Assembly: GCF_902148845.1 (NCBI RefSeq)
Contig: NC_043758.1
Location: 14,577,177-14,641,176 of the forward strand
Length of the DNA: 64,000 bases
Direction of reading: 5' to 3'
Source of the DNA: Salarias fasciatus
Lineage: Eukaryota; Chordata; Actinopteri; Blenniiformes; Blenniidae
Position numbers and translations under genes: made by a program. Below are positions 46,165-59,153 of the stretch, piece by piece. Below the pieces are notes generated by a model that saw nothing but the letters and a program-made list of their open reading frames with translations, had not been told where the DNA came from and ran no database searches. The first letter of the stretch is position 1. Every line of letters starts with the position of its first letter.

Positions 46165-48609
46165 CCAACGGTGGACCCACCACCTGCCGAGGGAATTGTA
46201 GGGGCTGGGTGCAATGTGGATTGAGTGGCAGCCGATGGCAGGGTGCCCGGCGATCCAATCCTCAGGCACAGAGACTAGCTCTAGGGACATGGAATGTCAC
46301 CTCGTTGGGGGGGAAGGAGCCCGAGCTTGTAAGGGAGGTTGAGAGATACCGGCTTGATATAGTCGGGCTCACCTCCACACATAGCCTGGGCTCTGGAACC
46401 CAAACTCTCGAGAAGGGGTGAACTCTCCACTTCTCTGGCGTTGCCCAAAGTGAGAGGCGGCAGGCTGGTGTGGGTTTGCTTATAGCCCCACAGCTCAGTC
46501 GCCATGTGTTGGAGTTCACCCCAGTGAACGAGAGGGTCGCATCTCTGCGCCTTCAGGTCGGGGATAGGTGCCTCACTGTTGTTTCGGCTTATGGGCCGAA
46601 CAGCAGTGCAGAGTTCCCACCCTTCTTGGAGTCCCTGGGAGGGGTGCTGGACAGTGCTCCGACTGGGGAGTCCATTGTTTTACGGGGGAACTTCAACGCC
46701 CACGTGGGTAGCGACAGTGAGACCTGGAAGGGGGTGATTAGATCGCATGGCCTCTCTGATCTGAACCCGAGTGGTGTTCTGTTATTGGACTTCTGTGCTA
46801 GTCACAGTTTGTCCATAACAAACACCATGTTCGAGCACAGGGGTGTCCATAAGTGCACTTGGCACCAGGACACCCTAGGTCGGAGGTTGATGATTGACTT
46901 TGTTGTCGTGTCATCTGACCTCCGGCCGCGTGTTTTGGACACTCGGGTGAAGAGAGGAGCAGAGCTGTCGACCGATCACCACCTGGTGGTGAGTTGGATT
47001 CGCTGGCAGAGGAGGAAACCGGACAGACTTGGCAGAACCAAACGTATTGTGAGGGTCTGTTGGGAACGTCTGGTGGAACCCTCTGTCAGCATGGTTTTCA
47101 ACTCCCACCTCCAGGAGAGCTTCTCTCATGTCCCGAGGGAGGTTAGGGACATTGAGTCCGAGTGGACCATGTTCTCCACCTCCATTGTCGAAGCAGCTGC
47201 CCGGAGCTGTGGTCATAAGGTCTCCGGTGCCTGTCGTGGCGGCAACCCCCGAACACCGGAAGTAAGGGCAGCCGTCAAGCTGAAGAAGGAGTCCTATTGA
47301 GCCTTGTTGGCTCATGGGACTCCAGAAGCAGCTGACAGGTACCGGCAGGCCAAGCGAACTGCAGCCCGAGTGGATGTGGAGGCAAAAACTCGGGTCTGGG
47401 AGGAGTTCAGGGAGGCCATGGAGGAAGACTATCGGTCGGCCTCGAAGAAATTCTGGCAAACCGTCCGGCGCCTCAGGAGGGGAAAGCAGGTCTCCACCAA
47501 CACTGTTTACAGTGGAGGTGGGGAGCTGCTGACCTCAACTGGGGATATCATAGGACGGTGGAAGGAATACTTCGAGGACCTCCTCAATCCCGTCGCCACG
47601 TCTTCCGTGGAGGAAGCAGAGGCTGAGGTCTCAGAGGTGAGCTCGTCCATCACCCAAACCGAAGTCACCGAGGTGGTTGGTAAGCTCCTCGGTGGCAAGG
47701 CACCGGGGGTGGACGAGATTCGCCCTGAGTACCTCAAGTCTCTGGATGTGCAGGGACTGTCTTGGTTGACACGTCTCTGCAACATCGCGTGGCGGACGGG
47801 GACGGTGCCTCTAGATTGGCAGACTGGGGTGGTGGTCCCCCTGTTTAAAAAGGGGGACCAGAGGATGTGCTCCAACTATAGGGGGATCACAATCCTCAGC
47901 CTCCCTGGGAAAGTCTATTCCAGGGTACTGGAGAGGAGGATCCGATCGATAGTCGAACCTCGGATTCAGGAGGAACAATGCGGTTTTCATCCTGGTCGTG
48001 GAACAGTGGACCAGCTCTACACCCTCCATAGGGTGCTCAAGGGCTCGTGGGAGTTTGCCCAACCAGTCCACATGTGTTTTGTGGACTTGGAGAAGGCGTT
48101 CGACCGCGTCCCTCATGGTGTCTTGTAGGGGGTGCTCTGGGAATACGGACTCCGGGGCCCCTTGTTAAGGGCCGTCCGGTCTTTGTATGACCGGAGTTGG
48201 AATCTGGTTCGCATTGCCGGCAGTCCCGGGACAAGATCCCGGATACAAGCGGCCGAAATGAGCTTCCTTCGTAGGGTGGCTGGGCGCTCCCTTAGGGATA
48301 GGGTAAGGAGCTCAGTCTCAGTCTCCACATCGAGAGGGACCAGCTGAGGTGGCTTGGGCATCTGTTTAGGATGCCTCCTGGATGCCTCCCTGGGGAGGTT
48401 TTCCGGGCGTGTCCCACCGGGAGGAGACCCCGGGGAAGACCCAGGACACGCTGGAGAGACTATGTCTCTCGGCTGGCCTGGGAACGCCTTGGGATCCTTC
48501 CGGAAGAGCTGGAGGAAGTGTCTGGGGACAGGGAAGTCTGGGCATCTCTGCTGAGACTGCTGCCCTCGTGACCTGGCCCCAGACAAGCGGTTGAAGATGG
48601 ATGGATGGA
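46165..48609 (+). mobile_element. Rex3 LINE (RTE clade), internally deleted copy
   Basis: About 46,270-47,230 encodes an APE-type endonuclease ([23 protein letters not shown]). About 47,304-48,128 encodes the N-terminal half of the reverse transcriptase (GGKAPGVDEIRPEYL, SNYRGITILSLPGK, CGFHPGRGT, FVDLEKAFDRV). TGGCAGACTGGGGTGGTGGT at 47817-47836 is the well-known conserved site used to amplify Rex3 in fishes. After about 48,225 the sequence jumps to the C-terminal end (AAEMSFLRRVAG), so the catalytic part is lost. The 3' end is a short (GGAT)n tail. A 12-bp target duplication TGAATATGAAGA flanks the copy (46153-46164 and 48610-48621). Confidence 0.9.
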
Positions 48610-48621
48610 TGAATATGAAGA

Positions 48622-49385
<764 letters not shown>

Positions 49386-49392
49386 TATAAAA
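49386..49392 (+). promoter_or_regulatory. TATA box upstream of OlfC-F
   Basis: TATAAAA about 36 bp before the start codon; this would leave a 5' UTR of only around ten bases if it is the promoter used. Confidence 0.55.
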
Positions 49393-49427
49393 TCACGAAC
49401 CTCTGTGTGCAGATCAGAGTGGCTGTT

Positions 49428-52400
49428 ATGGGGAACCTCCATGCGAACTGTTTGCTCCTTTGTGCTTGTCTGGTCATAATTAATTTACCTCTGTTCTTTT
49501 TTGAGTTTTCTCCTCCTTCTTCGTGTAAATTAAAAAGAAAATTTAATGTTATTGGGATGCACAAACTGGGTGATGTAATTCTGGGAGGACTGTTTGAAGT
49601 GCACTATGGTTCTGTCTTCCCCGAACTCACGTTCACCTCTGAGCCTCATCCACCAATCTGCCAAGGGTAAGTGTGATGCACTGTTGATACAGCACAATAA
49701 CTCATGAGTTATTATGGAATAATTGTTTTTTCATATGTCAGCTTTGACCCTCCAGGATTCAGACATGCCATGACGATGGCCTTCGCTATCGAAGAGATCA
49801 ACAAAAATTCCAATCTGCTGCCTAATGTGACTTTGGGATACAGTTTGTATGACAACTGTGCTACACTTAATGTTGCATTCAGTGCTGCTTTGTCACTGGC
49901 CAGTGGCCAAGAGAGACAGTTTCTGCTTGATGAGAACTGTATGGGGATCCCTCCAGTTGTGGGGATTGTGGGTGATCCCTTTTCCACATTTTCTATTGCA
50001 ACCTCTGAAGTTTTAGGTTTATTTAAACTTCCTCTGGTAAGTTCTGAGACTTAGATTTCTGAAGTTGTTTCAAGTCCTGAAGTTGATCTGATCATCTCGA
50101 ATAATTTCTCTGCAGGTGAGTTATTTTGCCACGTGCACTTGCTTGAGTAATCGGCGAAGGTTTCCTTCCTTCTTCAGAACAATCCCAAGTGATGCTTTTC
50201 AGGTGAAACACTGCAAAGGGGCACATTTATTATCTATATCTGATAAAGTACAGACGGAAATATTTAAGTTTATGTTATTAAAACAAATAATCATTGATTT
50301 GATTATTAACATCTGGTGTAATTTAGCTTTTATAGAATGTTTACCAATAACTTAATTATTAAAAATGATTTTGTAATTATACACAAGGCAAATATTTTCA
50401 CCCTGTCCACTCTGTGATCACTCAGGTTCGGGCCATGATTCAGATTCTGAAACACTTCGGCTGGACATGGGCTGGTCTTCTTGTCAGCGATGATGATTAC
50501 GGGCTTCACGCTTCCCGAGCGTTGCAGTCTGAGTTGGCTGAATCAGGTCTAGCTTGCCTTGCCTACTCAGAGATTTTACCCTGGGGCAATCATCCAGAGG
50601 AATACGAGAGAATTGTGAAAGTAATGAAAGGGTCCACAGCCCGTGTGGTTATTGTGTTTGGACATCAGATGCACCTTATTCAACTTGTGCAGCAGGTTTG
50701 GAAATTTCTGTATTTATTAATGCACAGGATCAGACCAAGTTGTTCTATATATAAAAAAAAAAATTATATTTCAAAAGTTCACACTTGATTTTGTGTGAAT
50801 TATTATTTATTGCATCATTAAAAGGCTCTCAAACTAGAAATTTTAAATAAAGACATGACCGAAGGTACAGTTATGACAGCTTTCCATTTTTCACTTTCAT
50901 TACACATACACACAATATTTTTACTCGGTTTTTGCTGTAATTTTGTTTGACATTTCCAACTCTGCGGGAATTTTGTTTCTCATCTGTCATTGAAGTATTT
51001 CAGATCAACCAGAAATTGTTCAGTGAATGAATCAAACGTGTTTGACAGATCAGTGTCATGTGCAGGTGCTGAAGCAGAATGTAACGGGCATGCAGTGGAT
51101 TGCCAGTGAAGCGTGGGTATCAGTCGAAGGACTCCATACCCCCGAGTTTCTGCCAGTCTTGGGTGGTACACTGGGCATCGCAGTCCGTCGGGGAGAAATA
51201 CCGGGGCTCAAGGACTTCTTGATGAGTGTTAAACCCAAACAGAACAGTGACTTTGAAAACAGCATGGTAATGATTTCAATGTTTTATCAAACTCAGGCTA
51301 CAACTCACTTTTAGATTGTTTCTGTCAAATATTTTCTCTATGCATTTCAGGTGAAGGAGTTTTGGGAATACACATTTCAGTGCAAATTTTCACCAGAAGA
51401 CGGAGATGCACTGTGCACTGGACAAGAAGATCTGCAGAATATGGAAACTGACTTTCTTGACGTGTCAGAACTGAGGCCCGAGAACAATATTTACAAAGCT
51501 ACATATGCTCTGGCACATGCACTCCATGACATGTTGGGCTGTGTGCCAGGAAAGGGGCCCTTCAGTGGTCACAGCTGTGCCACTCTGCAAACACTGGAGC
51601 TGTGGCAGGTATGATGGCAGTATACATGTCCTTTTTTCACTTCATACTGTACATGTACAGAAAATTGCTACACTTTATATAAGATGGTGAAAAATGCAAG
51701 ACCACAATGGCCAACAGTAGCTTTACCAATATTTTTAAAACTGTTACTGACATTTTATTTTCATTTGTAGCTCATGTATTACATAGAAAAGGTAAACTTT
51801 ACCACATCATTTGGTGATCAAGTCTCATTTGATGAGAATGGAGATGCTTTACCTGTCTACGACATCATGAACTGGTTGTGGCTCCCTGATGGAGGAGCTC
51901 AAGTTCAAACTGTGGGTGAGGTGAAGGGGTCGGTCTCAAGAGGTGAAGAACTCACACTTGATGAAGACAGAATCTTCTGGAACTTTGAATCAAAGCAGGT
52001 TGTTCTTTCTGTCTGTTGAGTATTAACCCTTGCACAGTAACATCTGAAAGGTGCTGAATGATTTAACCTTTCTTTCTCAACAGCCACCTTGGTCGGTTTG
52101 CAGCGAAAGCTGCCCACCAGGAACACGCATGGTGCGAAAGAAGGGGAAACCTCTGTGCTGCTTTGACTGCATCGTATGTTCGGAGGGAAATGTCAACAAT
52201 GAAAGCAGTTGGTACCAAATTAAAAATGTATATGTATATGTAAAGTGTATATACACAGAAGAAACATGACATTTAGTGGCTGAAAGAAAATTTAATCTGT
52301 GTGTATTTTCAGACTCTGTGGAGTGCATCAGCTGTCCAGAGGATTTCTGGTCCAGTCCTCAGCGTGACCACTGTGTTCCCAAGAAAACTGAGTTCCTCTC

Positions 52401-53232
52401 CTATCATGAACCTCTGGGTATCTGTCTGACCACTGCTTCACTGCTGGGCACATTTATCTGTGTTGTCGTTCTGGGGATCTTCACCTATCACCGCAGCACA
52501 CCCATGGTGCGCGCCAATAACTCAGAACTGAGTTTCCTGCTGCTGGTGTCACTCAAACTTTGCTTCCTGTGTTCACTGTTGTTCATCGGACGACCCAGAC
52601 TGTGGACGTGCCAACTGAGACACGCAGCCTTCGGGATCAGCTTTGTGCTTTGTGTGTCTTGTATCCTGGTCAAAACCATGGTGGTGGTGGCTGTGTTTAA
52701 GGCCTCAAAACCAGGAGGTGGAGGGAATCTGAAGTGGTTTGGTGTGATGCAGCAGAGAGGAACAGTTCTGGTTCTCACTTCCATTCAAGCAGCAATCTGC
52801 ACAGCTTGGCTTTTCTCCGCTTCACCAACCCCACATAAAAACACTGAATACCACAATGACAAGATCGTTTATGAGTGTGCTGTTGGATCCACAATAGGTT
52901 TTGCAGTGTTGCTGGGTTACATCGGCTTGCTGGCCATCCTCAGTTTTCTTTTGGCATTTCTGGCAAGAAATCTCCCAGATAACTTCAATGAAGCCAAACT
53001 CATCACTTTCAGCATGCTGATCTTCTGTGCTGTGTGGGTGGCCTTTGTTCCTGCTTATATCAATTCTCCAGGAAAATATGCAGACGCAGTGGAGGTTTTT
53101 GCCATCCTGGCTTCCAGTTTTGGCCTCTTGGTGGCGCTGTTTGGACCAAAATGTTACATAATCCTGCTGAGACCAGAGAGGAACACAAAGAAAGCAATTA
53201 TGACAAAAAAACAAGTCATAAAGCAGCAGTAG
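49428..53232 (+). CDS. OlfC-F: complete V2R-like receptor
   Basis: Exons 49428-49666, 49742-50036, 50116-50202, 50426-50695, 51066-51266, 51351-51608, 51771-51998, 52084-52207 and 52313-53232. They total 2622 nt, 873 residues, with no stop. The start is the first ATG of the frame; an upstream in-frame stretch has none. Signal peptide [13 protein letters not shown]... Flytrap: [22 protein letters not shown]. The exon at 51351 lacks the few extra residues of E (258 against 276 bp). Linker CSESC, CCFDC. The donor after 52207 (GTTGGT) is unusual but keeps the family phase. The seven-helix exon resembles E much more closely than the ligand-binding exons do, a sign of conversion or strong constraint. 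The C-terminal tail is slightly longer (KKQVIKQQ). Confidence 0.93.
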
Positions 53233-54589
53233 CAATAATAATTTTAAGACTCTGTGTATTGTGTTCAAACTTTCCTTATGGCCATTTTACAATAGAAAGC
53301 AACACTTTTTTTTTTTTTCTTCAAAATCAGTCAGACTTCTGTAGTGAAGTGGTTGTTTCAAGAACAACCATATGGGATGGTTTTGTGATAATTTAACTTT
53401 AGAGAAAAAGCCTTAATTTTTAGTGAACTTACCTTTTGCTTGAGATTGATTACAAGTGTTGGAAAAAAGCTAATGCTAGTCAAACTTGAGTACTTATTAA
53501 AGTTATTTAAATGTGTCATATGTGTAATTTTTCTTAACATACAGTCAACATACAGTAACTTCATATATGCAGCAGCAGAATGACAGAAAATAACAGGCTT
53601 TATGTCACTTCAGGCAAACATTTGTAATTTGCTGGAATAACTGCAAAATCTTCAAGTTTTCCAGCTTGAATGTGCCTGTTCAGGCTTGCAGTACACATTT
53701 GCACCACAAGATGAAATACTGAGTCTCTGAAAAAAGAACTTTGGTCGAACATCTTGACTGCTGAGAAAGGTTATGTCCGCAGAGCCAGGGGCTGCACCAA
53801 GAGGGCTACACTGGAAAGGCTGCACACTAGGTTACATGTTTAAAGCACTTTTTGCAGACTGCGCCACCTAAACACCATGCACAATTTAAGTTACTTAACT
53901 TCAAGTTGTTGTTATAAACAGTTCTCTAAATTTGCAGCCTCTAAAGAAGTACAGCCATTTCATCATGGCCCTTTCAGTGCAGCCTTCTTGGAGCAGCCTC
54001 TGGTTCTGTGGACAGACACAACTGTGACTGTGCTGTAGACTACTCTACATGATAAATAAGTTTACTCTTGTTACCCACTCAACTCAATATGGGCCACTGC
54101 CACCCCATGTCAAACAGAGGCATGGTATTAATTTCCCAGATTGTTCGCTCAAGAATTTCACTTCAATCAATTTTTTCTTCTGTGGAAGAAACGAGTTTCC
54201 AAATAGGAAGGCCAAGTTGAAAGAAAAGCCCTAATGCTAATCACATGGCTTTATATAGCCGGGGCAGGGGCAATATAGTACAAGTCACCCTCCTTAATAA
54301 AATTTCACCAATGAACTCGAGTAAAATCAAGACTTGTTATCATTTTAGCAGAATATTTGGCTGAATCACAGAGGTTTGTATTATTTTGTTTCCTGTTATG
54401 GATGGTGCAAGTGTATATGAAAAACAGCCTAGTGCTTTGAGATTTTTGCTTTTTGTAAGTCATGAAATTTAATGTTCATAAAGTTATGGTTCAATTTTAT
54501 AGTTGGTTTCAGGCAATGCAATAGGGGACTTTGAAAGAAACAAATGGTAAGATTTTCTTTTCTTATAAAATACTACCCAGCATTCCTGT
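53233..54589. other. 3' flank of OlfC-F
   Basis: AT-rich spacer without a recognised gene or RNA. No canonical poly(A) hexamer stands near the stop. Confidence 0.5.
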
Positions 54590-54945
54590 TTGACAAAAAT
54601 GAATCATCATTGTACAAAACACTATCGTCAAAAACCATTTCTGGAAAAAATCCAAATCATCATTTCTCTGATTTCTCTGAAATCAAGAAAATTTTCACTT
54701 GTTCTATTGGCAGATTTCTTTTTCTTAAATTAAGATACTTTTACTTTGCAATTAGTAAAAAAAAAAAAATCTGCCAATAGAACAAGTGGAAATGTTCTTG
54801 ATTTCAGAGAACTTCTCTTCAATCAAGTCTTTCTATCTTGATCAAATATAATATCTCAGTGAATTTATCTTAAATCAAGTAAAATGAGACATTTTCACTC
54901 AAAACAAGTCTAAAAAACTTGCTCAGATTTGGATTTTTTGCAGTG
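54590..54945. mobile_element. CACTA/EnSpm-like non-autonomous element (right end) with internal hairpin
   Basis: The right terminus GATTTTTTGCAGTG matches the CACTGCAAAAA end common to fish EnSpm-type elements, and the sequence before it (AAACAAGTCTAAAAAACTTG) is typical. Inside, arms 54673-54717 and 54767-54811 are inverted copies with 43 of 45 positions matching. A left terminus was not found, so the left limit is approximate. Confidence 0.5.
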
Positions 54946-55329
54946 TGTCCATTTAGTGCTCTCATGCACTCACGCTCCCTCCCTGTCAGTCAGTGAATGA
55001 TCCAACGCTTGGTGAATTGTGCTTCATAATGATGGGAAGAAAAACATGGTTTTCACGAGGTACAGGGAGGAAGAAGGCTTATAACAGCTGTGTGTTTTCA
55101 CAAATTATTTTTGTCTGTCTTTTTTTCTTTATTTTTTTGCTTGGCTTCTTTTTTTTTTAATCTATTTTCTTTCGGGGGTCTTTGTTTTATTCACTTAATG
55201 TCTATTTTATCTGTGACTATGTTTATTTACCTTGTTAATTTTCTTTTAAGTTAATGTTGATTATGTAAATAGACGTTCAGGACACTAATTGTTAGTGGAG
55301 AGGGGGTAGGTGTAAATAAGCTTATGTTT

Positions 55330-55808
55330 CTGGAGACTGGAGACCCCAGACTCAAGATGGAGCACACCCTCAAAAGTGGTGGAGAACAACCAAGCCAAGA
55401 TCCTGTGGGACTTAAAAAATCAAACTGACAAACTGGTGATGGCCAACCAGCCTGACATACGTAGTGGTGGTGGATAAACATGAGAAGAGAGCAGTAGTGA
55501 CTGATGTAGCAATCCCGAGTGACAGCAACACCAGAAAGAAGGAATAGGAAAAGCTGTAGAAATACCAAGGGCGGAAAGAGCAGCTGGAGAAGATGTGGGT
55601 TGTGAAAGTAACAGTGGTGCCAGTCGTGATCGGGGCACTAACCCCAAAGCTGGATGCATGGCTCCAAGAAATACTGAGAACAACATCTGAGATCTCTGGC
55701 CAGAAGAGAGCAGTGCTAGGAACAGCTAAGATCCTGCGCCAAATCCTCAAGCTCCCAGCCCTCTGGTAGAGGACCCGAGCATGAAGGAGATAGCACCCAG
55801 GAAAAGAA

Positions 55809-55876
<68 letters not shown>
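55330..55876 (+). mobile_element. R4/Dong (Rex6-like) LINE 3' end with (TA)n tail
   Basis: About 55,378-55,770 reads, with two in-frame stops, as the C-terminal part of a non-LTR element with a restriction-enzyme-like endonuclease: AKILWDLKNQTDKLVMANQP, then DVAIPSDSNTRKKE, VVPVVIGAL and LGTAKILRQ. The D...P.D.N...KE pattern and the following (TA)n run (55,813-55,876) fit R4/Dong-type elements. 5'-truncated and dead. Clade assignment is from memory of the motif. Confidence 0.6.
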
Positions 55877-55878
<2 letters not shown>

Positions 55879-56396
55879 CATAAAAGACATTAAAATATCC
55901 TAAAAACAACAACAACAACAACAAAAAAGATTTTAGGCATGAATGGCAAATTTTTGTGAAAAATAAATGCTCTCAAAATAGAGCCATTGAGGACTATGAT
56001 TTTCCTCCCTACAATATAGATCTCTGTGAACTTTCAATTTTGTTCTGCTAAATGTTGAGAACTCAGATGGAGTCATACCATTCACTCTCAGGCCTCCTAA
56101 TTTATCTTCATGCACAAAGATAATATTGATGATATTTGCTTTATGGATGGAGTTATTGTACTCCGCTGTAGTGAATCTGGAGTTAACCACAGGCTTTCAT
56201 ATTGGTGTTGCATTAGTGACATTTCATCCAGAAATGCCTAAAACCTTTGCACAGGTGTAAAACTAATACACACTGCCTGTGAAAAGTCAGCAATATGATG
56301 TGACTTTCCGTTTGCGTTTTATGTTGCTATGCTGCGACGGGCGTTGAGTGGCGGTGAGTGACGCTGAGATGACGACGAACCCTTGAAACAACCTTT
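55877..56396. other. 5' flank of OlfC-G
   Basis: AT-rich, with no gene recognised. The last 100 bp has repeated GAGTGGCGGTGAGTGACGC-like sequence before the TATA-like motif. Confidence 0.45.
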
Positions 56397-56398
56397 AA

Positions 56399-56405
56399 TA
56401 TAAAA
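56399..56405 (+). promoter_or_regulatory. TATA box upstream of OlfC-G
   Basis: TATAAAA about 54 bp before the start codon. Confidence 0.5.
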
Positions 56406-56458
56406 TAAAGGGATGCCGATGTGGAAAATCAACAGATGTTCAGAGAGGAGAACTAATT

Positions 56459-59095
56459 ATGAGGGGAGTTCTCCACACACACTGGGGCGCCTGTTTGATT
56501 GTACTTTATGTATTATTCCCTTGCCTTTGCTTGTCTTCTCTTCTTCCTTTGTGTAAATTGCAGAGAAAATTTCTTCTGAATGAACTGCACAGACCTGGAG
56601 ATGTGGTGCTGGGTGGTCTGTTTGAGGTCCACTACACTGCCGATCTGCCTGAGGGGACGTTTACCTTAGAGCCGCAGCAGCCTCGCTGCAGTGGGTGAGT
56701 GCCAAACACATGCACTCAGGGGTTTTTTCCTTGTGAATACTTCGCTTTCTGTTGAGAACTTTCAAACATGTTAATGTCATTAAATACTCTTAATATATAA
56801 CATATAAAACATCAGAATCAGCGAAATACAACTAGAGAAAATATTGAGGAAGAACTGTATGATGTATTGCTAATGAAGATGTACTTTTTGTTTTATAGTT
56901 TTTGTTTGATGTTACAGTAACTGCTTTTATTTTTATTTTTAATTTTGACATTTTATGTCTCAGTTTTGATATTTTAGGCTTCAGACATGCTATGACGATG
57001 GCCTTTGCTGTTGAAGAGATAAATAAGAACTCGAACCTGCTACCGAACGTGACTGTGGGATACAGTCTTTATGATAACTGTGGTGCTCTTCTTATGGGAC
57101 TCAGTGGAGCAATCTCACTCTCCAATGGTCAGGAGGAGCAGGTTGTGCTCCAGGACGACTGTTCAGGCATTCCTCCTGTCATCGGGATTGTCGGGGAAAC
57201 CTACTCAACATTTTCTATTGCAATTTCTCACATGCTTGGTTTATTCAATATTCCCATTGTAAGTTTCCCATTTTATTTTTTTTTTTGTCACTTGATCCTC
57301 ATTTGAATAATGCCCTGACTTTGTGACTTGATTTGTTTGGTGGTGTATAGGTGAGTTACTTTGCCACGTGTTCCTGTCTGAGTGATCGGCAGCGGTTTCC
57401 AACCTTCTTTCGAACAATCCCAAGTGATGCTTTCCAGGTGAAACACTAATAACAAACTGTGAGCAAGCTTCACGCAATGCAGCAAGCTGGTAGACATGGT
57501 ACAAAACACAGAAATGTATTTCAAGTTAGGTGTGATATGGATGTAAAGTGTATATGATATTGTAACTGAACCTGCACAATGATCCTACATATCTCACCAA
57601 TGTCTCAGGTGCGTGCTATGATTCAGATTTTGAAGCATTTTGGCTGGACATGGGTCGGCCTGCTGGTCAGTGACGATGATTACGGACTCCACGTTGCCCA
57701 GTCCTTCCAGTCGGACCTGCTGCAGGCTGGCGGAGGATGTCTGGCCTATCTAGAAGTTTTGCCTTGGGACAGTGACCCGGGTGAACTCAGGAGGATTGTG
57801 AATTTGATGAAAGCATCAACAGCTCGAGTGGTCATTGTGTTCGCACATGAGATTCACATGATTCAGCTCATGGAAGAGGTTACAGTTTCAATTTTGTGTC
57901 CTATATCAAGTGTGTGCATGGGCATGTGTATGTTTTGGTGAAATGTATCGAAAATCAAAAGCTTGTTCATGTATGTAGGTAATGAGAGCATATTTCTAAT
58001 TTCTACTATTATCATTGTTGTATACAAGTACTTGTATACAAGTAAAGAAATGTATAATACAATGGGACATCACATTTGTCGCACAATTCAACTGAAACTG
58101 TGAATTTTGATCGTCCAGAACACAAGAGCTGACATATTTTTTGTAATTTCAATTTATATCCCATTGAATCCTCAATGAAGTAATAAAATGTGATGATATT
58201 TCATGGGATTAGACAAAACCCTATGATTACCACACCTACCACAATAACAAATTGTAAAATGTAATGTCTAGTCAAATTAAGTTTTTGATTCTGTGTTCTG
58301 TTCAAATGCATGATGCACCAGAAAGTGATGCCCATGAATAACAATTTCTGCAGTCAGCTGATTATTCTCTATCGATGTGAACTTGCCTGTGACAAAACAT
58401 GAAGTTTTTGTTTTTCTATTTTGGATTGAAAAACTTCTTTTAATTGCACAGGTGGTGAAACAGAATGTGACGGGTCTGCAGTGGATTGCAAGTGAAGCCT
58501 GGACAGCAGCTGCTGTCCTCCAGACTCCCCGACTGATGCTGTACCTGAGCGGCACTCTGGGTATTGCAATTCGTCGAGGAGAGATCTCAGGGCTCATGGA
58601 TTTTCTGTTACAAATACACCCTGACAAAGAAGGCAACAACAAAAACAACATGGTCAGAATTTTATCTTGATTTCAATCGAACCACATACAGTAAATATCA
58701 AACATTGCATTGGTATATCTGCTTATTCGTATTTTTTATGTAATTGTTTCAGGTGAGACAGTTCTGGGAATACATGTTTCAGTGCACATTTGATCCTGTA
58801 GGTTGGACAGAAGATGGAAGAGCTCTTTGCACTGGACAGGAAAACATTAAAAATGTGGATTCTGAGTTTTTGGACCTTTCCAACCTCAGGCCTGAGTACA
58901 ATATCTACAAAGCTGTGTACGCTCTGGCATATGCCCTTGATGACATGCTGCAGTGTGAGCCTGGGGGAGGGCCTTTCAGTGGGAACAGCTGTGCCACTCT
59001 GCAAACACTGGAGCCATGGCAGGTGTGATATCAATTTACACTCCCTCTCTTTTATGTTCTGAAAAACAGCAGTGACACCAAACGGTTTGAGCTGG

Positions 59096-59153
<58 letters not shown>

